From: a virus
Direction: 5' to 3' (one strand)
DNA length: 42,272 nt
Virus record (IMG/VR): IMGVR_UViG_3300036390_000008
Span: 1-42,272 of that record
Shown: piece after piece, positions 1-6,761 of the stretch
Layout: each line of letters begins with the position of its first letter
Numbering within the stretch: position 1 is the stretch's first letter
Notes under the pieces: model-generated
The model's input: only the letters and a program-made list of their open reading frames with translations
Database searches by the model: none
What the model was told of the DNA's origin: nothing
Made by a program: the position numbers and the translations under genes

Positions 1-1143
1 TTAGACACTTTCGTTCCGCTTACGGTCCATCGGCACGACCTTTTCGCCTTGGTCGCGGTAGGCATTTTGAACCGTGTCAGCCATCTCTTTCAGCATCGAT
101 CGGCGCTTGGCCCGCCGCGAATAGTGCTCGGTGATCGTCTCTGATCCATGCCCAAGCAGATGCTTGACCTTCTCCCCCTCATATCCCGCCTCAGCGAGAA
201 TCGTCGCCACTGTATGACGAGCTCCGTGGAAGGTGATCCCAGGCGCGACCTTCCCTTGCTCGAGTAGGGTATCGCGCCACTTGCCCCATGACGTCCTAAA
301 TCCGTCTGGCGTCCATGGCCGGCCACGGCTGTTGACGAACAACGTCATGGCCAGGTCATTGATGATTTCGCTTGGGCGCTTCGCCTGCTGCGCTTCCCAG
401 TGCTCCGCCCGCCACTTGCTGAAGCTGGTCAAGATCGTCCAGAGATCGTCGCAGACAGGCAATTCCAGCGATCTGCGGGTCTTGCTTGTGGTGAGAACAA
501 CAAGACGTTCCTGCAAGGCGCTACGAGGCATCTTGAGTATGTCGCCCTCTCGAATCCCAAGATAGGCGGCCATGGCAATCGGGCCCGCCAAGTAGATCGG
601 AGCCCGCAGTAGCTCTGCGGCCTCCTCTGCCGCCCATGGCCTGTTGGCCTCTGCCAATGTGGCTGGGCGAGCAACAGGACTCACGTCCTTTGCAGGATTG
701 TCCCGCATGTGACCGTACTCGACGCCGAAGGTGAAAAGCATCTTCATGCAGACGGTGGTTTGGTTGGCGAACTTAAACCCATGTTTATCGCGAGCACGGT
801 CGCGCATGTGGACCAGCACTGGCGTGGTGAACCGCTTCAGGTCTTGGTCTAGGACCGGGGCGAGCGAAGTGAACACCCGTTCGTAGTCCGCTTGGGTTCG
901 TTCGCGCAGGCCTTTCCAGTGCTGAGACTTAGCTTTGTATTCTTGAATGAGAATGCGCAGCGTTCCTGCGACCGGGGTCAGAGGCTTGTAAAGTGCGTCC
1001 AAGCGGGCAATCTCCGCAACAAGCGCCGCACCCTTCAGATCCATGCTAATGGCGACTGACGGGGCACCCTTGCGGCGGTAATAGCGACGACGCCGGCCGT
1101 GGCGGTCGGTGTATTCCTTAATGCCGGTCACGCGGACCCTCAT
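1..1143 (-). CDS. int: Tyrosine-type site-specific integrase
   Basis: Tyrosine recombinase that would catalyse prophage integration and excision between attP and attB. The 380-residue protein has an N-terminal arm/SAM-like core-binding part (about residues 55-155) and a C-terminal catalytic domain. The catalytic set is visible: R198 (LGIREGD), K221 (TSKTRR), H306 and R309 (HGARHT), H332 (LLGHGS) and nucleophile Y341 (EHYSRR). Length is normal for phage integrases. It is the last gene of the long leftward early operon and its start overlaps the end of the excisionase-like gene. A GAGG lies about 9 nt before the ATG. The window ends at its stop codon, so the attachment site cannot be seen; it is expected just beyond position 1. 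The family call is secure. Confidence 0.96.
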   Translation of the reverse strand: MRVRVTGIKEYTDRHGRRRRYYRRKGAPSVAISMDLKGAALVAEIARLDALYKPLTPVAGTLRILIQEYKAKSQHWKGLRERTQADYERVFTSLAPVLDQDLKRFTTPVLVHMRDRARDKHGFKFANQTTVCMKMLFTFGVEYGHMRDNPAKDVSPVARPATLAEANRPWAAEEAAELLRAPIYLAGPIAMAAYLGIREGDILKMPRSALQERLVVLTTSKTRRSLELPVCDDLWTILTSFSKWRAEHWEAQQAKRPSEIINDLAMTLFVNSRGRPWTPDGFRTSWGKWRDTLLEQGKVAPGITFHGARHTVATILAEAGYEGEKVKHLLGHGSETITEHYSRRAKRRSMLKEMADTVQNAYRDQGEKVVPMDRKRNESV

Positions 1144-1366
1144 TGTACAGCGCCTCGACTATATCCATGCCATCTGAGGGCAGGGATTGGCTTAGGCTAT
1201 CAAGCCACTCGTCAAGCCGCTGCCGATCGTAGCGCACGCAATTCCCGTAATTCACAGGTCGAACTCTCGCAGAGGACTCGAAACGAGCCACCGAAGGGAA
1301 GCCGCAGTAGCTAGCAGCTTCGTCCTTGGTGAGCATACGCTTGGATGGGGCAGGGAGCTTAACCAT
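1118..1366 (-). CDS. Excisionase-like DNA-binding protein
   Basis: Small (82 aa) MerR/AlpA-type helix-turn-helix protein, the usual form of phage excisionases. The segment MLTKDEAASYCGF near the N terminus is the recognisable 'target this column' helix-turn-helix, followed by a basic wing-like stretch (VRPVNYGNCVRYD) and a short acidic tail. I chose the ATG at 1366 because AAGGAGG sits 5 nt upstream; an upstream in-frame start at 1402 lacks such a site. The gene overlaps the integrase start by 26 nt, an arrangement typical of xis-int pairs. The excisionase function is inferred from size, fold and position. It could also be a plain AlpA-like regulator. Confidence 0.8.
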   Translation of the reverse strand: MVKLPAPSKRMLTKDEAASYCGFPSVARFESSARVRPVNYGNCVRYDRQRLDEWLDSLSQSLPSDGMDIVEALYNEGPRDRH

Positions 1367-1412
1367 CCGCGCCTCCTTGACGGCCGTTGCTGCCAGGATC
1401 AATCATCGGCAG

Positions 1413-1628
1413 ATGAACCCCCGTGATCGCCTCAGACTTAGCATGGACACGCTGCGCAATTACGAGGCCGGGGGCGTGGCCAGCTTGGAGAACTTGACGC
1501 TCATCCGTGACGAGATGGTGCACATCGAGACTTTGGGAATGGAACATTCCGAGCTCGCCATAGAGGCCGCCCAGATCATCGCCAGGTGGCAGGGATACGT
1601 GAACCGGCTTAAACTGGGGCTGCACTGA
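1413..1628 (+). CDS. Hypothetical small protein, opposite to its neighbours
   Basis: A 71-aa reading frame on the plus strand inside the leftward operon. Its composition looks like a real small helical protein (LRNYEAGG, then amphipathic helices ending in a basic tail), while the minus-strand frame here reads like a shadow rich in H, P and G. No good ribosome-binding site precedes the ATG at 1413, and the ATG at 1443 is an alternative start. No family recognised. If real, it would be the only rightward gene in positions 1-7454. If it is not, positions 1367-1636 are a noncoding gap within the operon. Confidence 0.4.
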   Translation: MNPRDRLRLSMDTLRNYEAGGVASLENLTLIRDEMVHIETLGMEHSELAIEAAQIIARWQGYVNRLKLGLH

Positions 1629-1636
1629 ACTACGTG

Positions 1637-1921
1637 TCATGCTGCATCCCGTCCTGCCGCCTGCAGCACCGTCTCTGGTGTTCCTCCATCTATGTTCACA
1701 ATCATGGGCTTGGGTTGATTGAAAGCCAGGTATGCCAAGATGATCAGGATCAGGGTCAGAACCGTGCGAATATCACGCAGCACATCCAATAATTGGAACT
1801 CATGGCTAGCCGTCAGATGATTGCGCCACATGGCGGGGAAGTTAACCCTGCGCCACGCCTGCCTTGCTCTTGCAATGTGATGGATGCGTAGCGCTCGGTC
1901 TTTGATCGGAGTGCGGGTCAC
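1637..1921 (-). CDS. Small single-pass membrane protein
   Basis: 94-aa protein of unknown function. The N-terminal 45 residues are basic (several R/K/H), followed by one clear hydrophobic helix at about residues 51-67 (VLTLILIILAYLAF) and a short tail of about 25 residues. By the positive-inside rule the basic N terminus would be cytoplasmic and the tail periplasmic. The start overlaps the stop of the upstream gene as ATGA, so the two are probably translationally coupled. It is an accessory early-operon gene. Confidence 0.7.
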   Translation of the reverse strand: MTRTPIKDRALRIHHIARARQAWRRVNFPAMWRNHLTASHEFQLLDVLRDIRTVLTLILIILAYLAFNQPKPMIVNIDGGTPETVLQAAGRDAA

Positions 1922-2142
1922 GCTGCATCCCTCTCGCCCTGCATGGCGCGGAGGCCTTCGATCAAGCGCTGTTCTGCCGGGGTGACGACGAACTCAGGCG
2001 GTGGTGCATCCCATTCGCGGCGCCGTAGCAGCTCTTGCGCCATGGAGCGGATCATCCAGGCACGGTCGCGGACATTGCTCCCGCTCTTGGCGAGGGACTT
2101 TAACTGCTCCGTTGTCAGCGGCGGATCGTCACGGTGTGCCAT
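1918..2142 (-). CDS. Hypothetical early protein
   Basis: 74-aa charged, probably helical protein (TTEQLKSLAKSGSNVRDRA, then AEQRLIEGLRAMQGERDAA). I chose the ATG at 2142 because a G-rich Shine-Dalgarno-like run (GGGGG) lies 6 nt upstream; the ATG at 2148 would abut that run. The stop overlaps the next start as ATGA. No family recognised and no cysteine clusters or membrane segments. Expected to be a small early cytoplasmic protein. Confidence 0.65.
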   Translation of the reverse strand: MAHRDDPPLTTEQLKSLAKSGSNVRDRAWMIRSMAQELLRRREWDAPPPEFVVTPAEQRLIEGLRAMQGERDAA

Positions 2143-2193
2143 TACCATCCCCCATCTGAGACAGCGCCAGTATTGCAAGACCATGTGGGGAGG

Positions 2194-2403
2194 TCATGGG
2201 TATGGCTCCCGGTAAAAAGCCGGAGTGCCATCATCCTTGACGAAGTGGGCTGGCAATTCATCCCGCAGGCAGTAGGGCAGCGCACGCTCCGAGACATGGC
2301 CGCAGACATGGCAAGCGCCATGCCCGGAGCAGAATGGCTTTTGAATGAAGCCGTCGCGGCAGACTTGACCCTTATCGTTGTATGAAGCGCATTGATCGCT
2401 CAT
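2194..2403 (-). CDS. Small cysteine-rich, probably zinc-binding protein
   Basis: 69-aa protein with six cysteines and several histidines in its first 45 residues (MSDQCASYN, GQVCRDGF, FCSGHGACHVCGH, PYCLRD), an arrangement that suggests one structural zinc site or more. The ATG at 2403 overlaps the upstream stop as ATGA and has an AGGGAG about 8 nt ahead. The long upstream extension of the frame has no start signal and is not used. The function is unknown. Zinc-ribbon proteins of this size in phage early operons often bind nucleic acids or host proteins, but nothing here identifies a partner. Confidence 0.65.
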   Translation of the reverse strand: MSDQCASYNDKGQVCRDGFIQKPFCSGHGACHVCGHVSERALPYCLRDELPAHFVKDDGTPAFYREPYP

Positions 2404-2786
2404 GGCTTGGCTCCCTGTTGGAGGGTGGCGATAGGAGGGGTGGGGAGGGGTCTCCATGCCGCTGGCGCTACAACACCGAAACCTGGTGCTCGCCATTCCA
2501 TATCTTCTCTGTCGAAATATCCCTCGCACACTGTGCGGAAATCGCTTTTGAGGTTTGGAACATGGAGCAAGATATCGCTCCAATCCTTCGGCGCTGTCTC
2601 AATGTCCTGCCACTCCCCCATTGCTTCTAGCGCAGGGATGGGGCGGGAGGCGCGGTCAGCTAAGATAGCGCGAGCGACGAGCTCGGCCCACCTATTGGGA
2701 TCTGTAGAGCCGAGCGCTCGACCGGAGTTGATAACTCGGCGCCCTGCCTCCCAAACATCTTCTGGAATATCCTCGGGCTTGCTCAT
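2400..2786 (-). CDS. DUF551-like phage protein
   Basis: 128-aa protein. The C-terminal half matches the pattern of DUF551-type phage proteins: WQDIETAPKDWSDILL, then a stretch ending in AAWRPLPTPP, where the family has W-x-I-x-TAPKDG, ILL and a final W-x-PLP-PP. The N-terminal half starts MSKPEDIPEDVWEA and is a helical segment also seen in other phage accessory genes. The biochemical role of the family is unknown. The gene is coupled by ATGA overlaps on both sides, between the cytosine methyltransferase and the cysteine-rich protein. Confidence 0.75.
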   Translation of the reverse strand: MSKPEDIPEDVWEAGRRVINSGRALGSTDPNRWAELVARAILADRASRPIPALEAMGEWQDIETAPKDWSDILLHVPNLKSDFRTVCEGYFDREDMEWRAPGFGVVAPAAWRPLPTPPIATLQQGAKP

Positions 2787-3517
2787 CTCTGGCTCCCTTC
2801 TGGCTGGGCGGCGATGGCGCGGAAGGCAAGCATGTAGCCGATGACTTCGGCCATCGCAGGCGGGTTGCTGTCCCCTAAAGCCTCGACGCGCTCTCGACGC
2901 TCATGCACGTCTTCGGTGCGCCAAGTATCCAGATCGAAAGTTGGGATGGTATCCGGGTGCCAATCACCTCGGGCCATTGCTGCCCTCTTGGCGCGGTCAA
3001 TCGCGGATGGTCCCGTCTGCCAGGCGATCTCCAGTCTCGACAGGCTGGTGCAGGCAATAAGGTACACTCGCCGTCTTGGATAAGGCGCACCAACGTCCGA
3101 AGCGCCGAACTCAAATCGGGCGACGTGGTAGCCAGCTTGTGAAAGGTCGGCAGTGACTTCGGCTTCCCACGCTGCGTTGCCGGGCGGCTGCTCCACGACA
3201 AACCATTCTGCTCCGGCGTTGATCCCGGCACGGAGCATGTGCGGCCATAGGCTTTCGCCGTCGCGCTTTCCATGGATGGCGGCAGCAACGCTTGTGCGTT
3301 GGCATGGCGGGCCCCCAAAGATGACATCGGCGGCAATGGCAGGCAGAGTTGTGATGTCGTCATAGATCGGTGTTCCTGGGTGCAAGCGGGCAAGCTCATG
3401 ACGGCGGCGTGGGTTCTTTTCGCACAGCGCGGCAATCTCGAAGTCTCCGGCACGTTTAAGGCCAAGACCGTGAAAGCCAATGCAGGAGAAAACGTCGAGC
3501 ACTCGGATGTTGCTCAT
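2783..3517 (-). CDS. DNA (cytosine-5) methyltransferase, compact and divergent
   Basis: C5 methyltransferase-type protein, 244 aa. Visible motifs: motif I region VLDVFSCIGFHGLGL (residues 6-20, binds S-adenosylmethionine), motif IV GGPPCQ with the putative nucleophile C72, motif VIII-like RRRVYLIA (148-155) and motif X-like ALGDSNPPAMAEVIGYML near the C terminus. Two features are odd. The usual ENV of motif VI is EQP (109-111). There is also almost no room for a target-recognition domain, since ordinary enzymes are 300-450 aa. It may be a minimal solitary methylase protecting phage DNA, or an altered enzyme with reduced activity. No cognate restriction enzyme is adjacent. Coupled to its neighbours by ATGA overlaps. 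Confidence 0.85.
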   Translation of the reverse strand: MSNIRVLDVFSCIGFHGLGLKRAGDFEIAALCEKNPRRRHELARLHPGTPIYDDITTLPAIAADVIFGGPPCQRTSVAAAIHGKRDGESLWPHMLRAGINAGAEWFVVEQPPGNAAWEAEVTADLSQAGYHVARFEFGASDVGAPYPRRRVYLIACTSLSRLEIAWQTGPSAIDRAKRAAMARGDWHPDTIPTFDLDTWRTEDVHERRERVEALGDSNPPAMAEVIGYMLAFRAIAAQPEGSQR

Positions 3518-4278
3518 GGCGTCTCGCTCCTATTAGTGCTGAGAGCGGCGCGGATGCGGTCTGACATGATGTCGAAGACCTCAAGCGCCGAACGGTTGCT
3601 GATGCCAATGATGGGGCGAGTTAGTCGCTCAATCTGCTCATCGCTAACCGCTTCGGGCTTCGGGGATGGTGGGGTGGCGTAGAGGGGGATAGCGCCAGAG
3701 ATGCTAAGAACGTGCTTTTCGTATTCACCAGGCTCATAGTCCTGAGGGTCGGTTAGGCGGCTGTAAAACGCCCACCCAGTCTGCCCAAGAACTTCATGCG
3801 TGACGGGGAGCATATACGCCACCGCCTCTGCTATCGGCTCTGGCGCGGGGGATGAGAGGGCGGCGGCGATCCTGTTGCGCAACCGCTCGTCATTAGTCCT
3901 GATCCGCAAATCGCTCTGCTCATTTACCAGCCCGTAATAGCCAGAAAGCTCGTCACGAACCGGCTTCCAGTCCTTCACCTCTCCCTGAATTGGAGAGCGC
4001 AGGGCTTGGAGGATGCCGTATGCCACTGCCTGTTCAGTGCTCATATCCGCAGCGTCTGAAGCTTGATTGGTCAACTCTACCAAGTCACTAAGCCATTTTG
4101 GCCAAGCATCGCAGTCCATAGCCTGATCAATTATTGCCGCTGGTTCTGCGCTCACTACTTCATCACTGACCGCCTCTATGCTGTTCATGGGGGTGGGGGT
4201 CGGATCGCGAAGGATCGGCTCGATCTGCGCGCGGACTTCTGCATTGCGCTTGGCGCGCTCGGGGCTGATGTTGGTCAT
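3514..4278 (-). CDS. Hypothetical protein with Ea22-like accessory pattern
   Basis: 254-aa acidic protein. The middle carries a stretch (AEAVAYMLPV ... GWAFYSRLTDP ... GAIPLYATPP) resembling the VAY ... PLYTAPP pattern common in Ea22-like and related phage early proteins, where it occurs in variable modular genes of unknown function. The N-terminal part is rich in A and E and probably helical. The ATG at 4278 overlaps the upstream stop as ATGA; a GTG at 4293 is an alternative. No catalytic motif seen. The family resemblance is by pattern only. Confidence 0.6.
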   Translation of the reverse strand: MTNISPERAKRNAEVRAQIEPILRDPTPTPMNSIEAVSDEVVSAEPAAIIDQAMDCDAWPKWLSDLVELTNQASDAADMSTEQAVAYGILQALRSPIQGEVKDWKPVRDELSGYYGLVNEQSDLRIRTNDERLRNRIAAALSSPAPEPIAEAVAYMLPVTHEVLGQTGWAFYSRLTDPQDYEPGEYEKHVLSISGAIPLYATPPSPKPEAVSDEQIERLTRPIIGISNRSALEVFDIMSDRIRAALSTNRSETP

Positions 4279-4673
4279 GAGAGCATTGTCCACTTCTCGA
4301 TCTTACGGGTTGCCGAATGCTGCTTCGGTCGCGGCGCAAAGCCAGCGGAGCGCATTGTCGGTTCTGGCCTGATGCCAAGGTGCTTTTTACGGACGCGGGC
4401 GCTGGCGGCCTTCTCTGCGACGTCCTCGCGGGTTTTCTCCCGGTGCTTGGCTCGAATGACCGGGAAGATGTTGCTCTCCCGATTGCCGTGGCCTTCGCCG
4501 GTCCAGTTGATCAGTGCAATACGATGGTCATAGTCGACCTGGTCGCTGGCTGTGATCTTGCGGCCGGAAAGGTAGCAGACGTCGTTCTCCCGCTCACGAA
4601 CACGTAGCTTTACGCGATCGGGGATCTTGCTGTCGGGCGTTCGGCCAATCCATTCCGGCAGTGACCTAGCCAT
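4275..4673 (-). CDS. HNH endonuclease-like protein
   Basis: 132-aa protein with an HNH (beta-beta-alpha metal) core: CYLSGRKI, then DYDHRIAL (H50), N69 in SNIFPV and H77 in RAKHREKTR. The D-H ... N ... H spacing fits small phage HNH nucleases, and the highly basic C-terminal third would suit DNA binding. I chose the ATG at 4673 because GAGG lies 6 nt upstream; the ATG at 4694 lacks a site. The start overlaps the winged-helix gene by 8 nt. It might be a homing or packaging-associated nuclease. Its target is unknown. Confidence 0.75.
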   Translation of the reverse strand: MARSLPEWIGRTPDSKIPDRVKLRVRERENDVCYLSGRKITASDQVDYDHRIALINWTGEGHGNRESNIFPVIRAKHREKTREDVAEKAASARVRKKHLGIRPEPTMRSAGFAPRPKQHSATRKIEKWTMLS

Positions 4674-4881
4674 GGTCAGCCTCGGATCGCCCATGGGCGG
4701 AAAGCGTCACCAGAGGGCCATCGTCGGTCGGCTCGACCGTGAGATAGCCACAACGCTCCAAACTGCGCAGTGTCTTGTGGCCTGCCGCAGGGATATTGTC
4801 CTCTTGGCGGAAGCAATGTGATCCGCCGGCACTAGCAACACGCTCAAGCAGCTGACGCTCTTGGTCGGTGAGCTTACGCAT
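4666..4881 (-). CDS. Small winged-helix-like protein
   Basis: 71-aa protein that reads as a compact winged helix: LTDQERQLLERVASAGG, an inserted HCFRQEDN turn, then KTLRSLERCGYLTVEPTDDGPLVTLSAHG, which has the helix-then-beta-wing pattern of MarR/PadR-type domains ending in the common L-T-x-x-G strand. The start at 4881 has GGAAG 7 nt ahead and overlaps the HNH gene before it. It has only this domain, so it may be a small DNA-binding regulator. No target is evident. Confidence 0.55.
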   Translation of the reverse strand: MRKLTDQERQLLERVASAGGSHCFRQEDNIPAAGHKTLRSLERCGYLTVEPTDDGPLVTLSAHGRSEADHG

Positions 4882-5536
4882 TGGCTGACTTCCGCTTCTG
4901 CTTGATCGTGTGATCGATCTTGGCAATCGCTAGGAGCGCCGGTTTCAACTCTGCCGGGGCGCTATCGTAGGCCATCACCCGAGTTGCCTTGCCGCCGTTG
5001 AGGCGGGGTAGCAGGCCGCGCGGGATAAGCTCCCAGTTCGAAGGGTCGGTATTAAGCTTGTTGCCGTCCAGGCACTTGAGGCAGTGGCCCTCAGGCACAG
5101 GTCCGTTGGCTTGCTCCCAGAGATGCACATGTTTGTGCACCGGGCTGGTCTTCGCACCGGTCCAAGGGTTCACCTCGTCCACGATCATAATGATGTAGCC
5201 GTCCTTGCTATCGATGCGCTCATGGCCGGCGCCTTGAGTATTGTGCGGCAGCTGCCCTTTTCTGAACTGTGTCTTCTGAGCGTTCGGGTGGCGGCCACCT
5301 ACGCCAGGAGGGCAGATCTTGCCCTTGTTCATGGGCGTCTGGCCTTTTACGAAGCAGCCGGTGCGCCCAGTCTTCCAGCCCCTGCGCTTGCGAAGCCCAT
5401 GGAGGTTCAAAGCTGAAATTTCAGGCCGCTGGAACCGTTCAACAAACGCAGCGTGATAGTCGCTGATTACCATCATGCGGTTAGTTTCTAGCCAGGCCAT
5501 TTCTTCGGCGGTGTAGCTGATCCCTTGCCCCCTCAT
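4874..5536 (-). CDS. HNH homing endonuclease
   Basis: 220-aa phage HNH endonuclease. The N-terminal part (YTAEEMAWLETNR ... GLRKRRGW) is the helix-turn-helix-like DNA-recognition segment common in this family. The middle carries the TPMNKGK and FRKGQLPHNTQGAG motifs, and the nuclease core follows: HKHVHLWEQANGPVPEGH (H134, H136, H151), LDGNKLN (N159) and NWELIPR. These proteins nick or cut DNA and often act as free-standing homing genes. The start at 5536 overlaps the upstream stop as ATGA. The same partner gene precedes homologous HNH genes in other phages, so this is a conserved two-gene unit. Confidence 0.9.
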   Translation of the reverse strand: MRGQGISYTAEEMAWLETNRMMVISDYHAAFVERFQRPEISALNLHGLRKRRGWKTGRTGCFVKGQTPMNKGKICPPGVGGRHPNAQKTQFRKGQLPHNTQGAGHERIDSKDGYIIMIVDEVNPWTGAKTSPVHKHVHLWEQANGPVPEGHCLKCLDGNKLNTDPSNWELIPRGLLPRLNGGKATRVMAYDSAPAELKPALLAIAKIDHTIKQKRKSANA

Positions 5537-5790
5537 TCACCAGCCTCTACCGTGACGGACTTGCCGATCAGCCCGGAAAGGGCAGGCCGGTAGCGGTCGC
5601 CATGTGTGGCTACGAAGGTGGCAGCCTTGAAAGTCAGGTCCGCGTTCTTGAGGATCTGTTCTGAGACAGCGACCAGCGCTTCCCCGCGCTTTGCCTCCTG
5701 CTCGATCTGCTCGGCTGTAAGGTTTTCCTCCGACAACCGCTCGAGCTGCGCAAACAAGTGGTCGTTCAAGTCTGAAAGCTTGTTTTTCAT
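5533..5790 (-). CDS. Conserved phage protein paired with HNH gene
   Basis: 85-aa protein beginning with KLSDLNDHLFAQLERL, a signature I recognise from small phage proteins that sit directly upstream of HNH endonuclease genes in many lambdoid phages. The rest is helical (QIEQEAKRGEALVAVSEQI) and ends in an acidic tail. The biochemical role is unknown. A competing frame at 5537-5794 is a shadow with unnatural composition. It is coupled to the HNH gene by ATGA, and its ATG directly follows the stop side of its own neighbour. Confidence 0.8.
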   Translation of the reverse strand: MKNKLSDLNDHLFAQLERLSEENLTAEQIEQEAKRGEALVAVSEQILKNADLTFKAATFVATHGDRYRPALSGLIGKSVTVEAGE

Positions 5791-5937
5791 TCACGCAGCC
5801 TTCTTTGGTTCAGCGACTCGATCAGGAGCAGGAGGAACTTCAACCCAGCCATTGCCCTTGCGAGTGAGGATCACAGGCACCTGACGCCAGTTACCGAAGG
5901 TGTCGCAGGTGTACTTGGTGGTGAGGATGGAGGTCAT
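5791..5937 (-). CDS. Hypothetical 48-aa protein
   Basis: Very small early protein, 48 aa, with the pattern KYTCDTFGNWRQVPVILTRKGNGWVEVPPAP, probably two or three beta strands. I chose the ATG at 5937 because it overlaps the preceding stop as ATGA; the longer upstream frame reads as non-protein. It has one cysteine and no membrane segment. No family recognised. Its stop is immediately followed by the start of the HNH partner gene. Confidence 0.6.
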   Translation of the reverse strand: MTSILTTKYTCDTFGNWRQVPVILTRKGNGWVEVPPAPDRVAEPKKAA

Positions 5938-6188
5938 GACGCCGACTCCCCGTTCGCCTCTGCAAACCCGGCGAGCACCTGGCTCAAGACAGCAGCGTCG
6001 TAGGGCGTTAGATACATCCAAAGCTCCTGCTTTGTGCCGTCCATCAGGTCGCGCTTGTAGATGACTTGAAGGGCCTCACCTTCGTCGTGCGAGATCCTCC
6101 ACTGAGCTTCGATCTCGCCTGAGTAGTAAGCCAGAGTGAGGTTTTCGGAGCAGCCGCCTTTGGCGAAGAATGTACGCAGGCCCTTCAT
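5934..6188 (-). CDS. Hypothetical early protein
   Basis: 84-aa soluble-looking protein (GCSENLTLAYYSGEIEAQWRI, then KRDLMDGTKQELWMYLTPYDAAVLSQVLAGF). Alternating hydrophobics in the first half and a helix at the end suggest an alpha/beta fold. The ATG at 6188 has GGGAGGG about 9 nt upstream and overlaps the stop of the 36-codon gene before it. Function unknown. Confidence 0.65.
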   Translation of the reverse strand: MKGLRTFFAKGGCSENLTLAYYSGEIEAQWRISHDEGEALQVIYKRDLMDGTKQELWMYLTPYDAAVLSQVLAGFAEANGESAS

Positions 6189-6295
6189 GGCAGCAGCCCT
6201 CCCCAGATTGGAGCATCGAACCGCATCCAGTAGGCAGCAGCGATCGCAAGCGCGAACCAAGTAATGCAGAGGGTGCTGTTACGGGCGGCGGTCAT
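6185..6295 (-). CDS. 36-aa single-pass membrane microprotein
   Basis: A short gene easily missed by length cut-offs. The frame starts MTAARNSTL, has one hydrophobic helix (CITWFALAIAAAYW, about residues 10-23), then MRFDAPIWGGLLP and a TGA stop. Its start overlaps the upstream stop as ATGA and its stop overlaps the downstream start as ATGA, exactly like its neighbours. Without it there would be a 103-nt gap in an otherwise gapless operon. Predicted topology is a single inner-membrane helix with a short basic N terminus. The function is unknown. Confidence 0.7.
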   Translation of the reverse strand: MTAARNSTLCITWFALAIAAAYWMRFDAPIWGGLLP

Positions 6296-6549
6296 TGCCC
6301 AGCCTCAATGTTGTCGTGGTTCAGATCAGTGTCCCCTTCGACAGCAACACGGGCTTCCATGTCCTTGATGCGGTTCAGGGCAGGGGTGTTGCAGCCCATC
6401 CGGTCTAGGTAGTCGTCCATGAACTTCTTGTCGGCTGCGAGCTGCTCGGGCGTCTTGGGGACTGCTACCAACTTAGGCTTGCTGGACTTCCGGTAATCCG
6501 GGTCCTGCCAGCCATGCCGCAATGTCTTCAGTCCTGCTCTACGTGACAT
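6292..6549 (-). CDS. Hypothetical basic early protein
   Basis: 85-aa protein with a strongly basic N terminus (MSRRAGLKTLRHGWQDPDYRK, SSKPKLVAVPK) and an acidic C-terminal half (MEARVAVEGDTDLNHDN). The middle LAADKKFMDDYLDRMG is a predicted helix. No domain recognised. The stop overlaps the next start as ATGA. A nucleic-acid-contacting N terminus is possible but unproven. Confidence 0.6.
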   Translation of the reverse strand: MSRRAGLKTLRHGWQDPDYRKSSKPKLVAVPKTPEQLAADKKFMDDYLDRMGCNTPALNRIKDMEARVAVEGDTDLNHDNIEAGQ

Positions 6550-6552
6550 AGG

Positions 6553-6759
6553 TCAGCCTTCCTTGCCGCCAGGTGGCAGCATCTTGAGGTCGTTAAGGGT
6601 GCGTTGAACGAGGCCAGCCTTGTGGATCGTCTCGCGGGATACCAGACCACCGTTGCCGCCTTGCATATGGCCGCCGATGATTGCGCCGTTGTCGTCAAAC
6701 TGGACGGACTTCGCGAGATCGGCGGAACGCTCGATCAGCTGGTGAAGAAGGGGGTGCAT
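6553..6759 (-). CDS. Hypothetical early protein
   Basis: 68-aa protein starting MHPLLHQLIERSADLAKSV, with a glycine-rich middle (GGHMQGGNGG) followed by a helix (RETIHKAGLVQRTLNDLKML). It is separated from its neighbours by only 2-3 nt, so it belongs to the leftward operon. No family recognised. Confidence 0.6.
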   Translation of the reverse strand: MHPLLHQLIERSADLAKSVQFDDNGAIIGGHMQGGNGGLVSRETIHKAGLVQRTLNDLKMLPPGGKEG

Positions 6760-6761
6760 GG

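Noticed and set aside
1359-1640. 93-codon minus-strand frame between the excisionase-like gene and its neighbour
   Set aside because: H/P/G-rich shadow composition and no ribosome site; overlaps the supported excisionase-like start.
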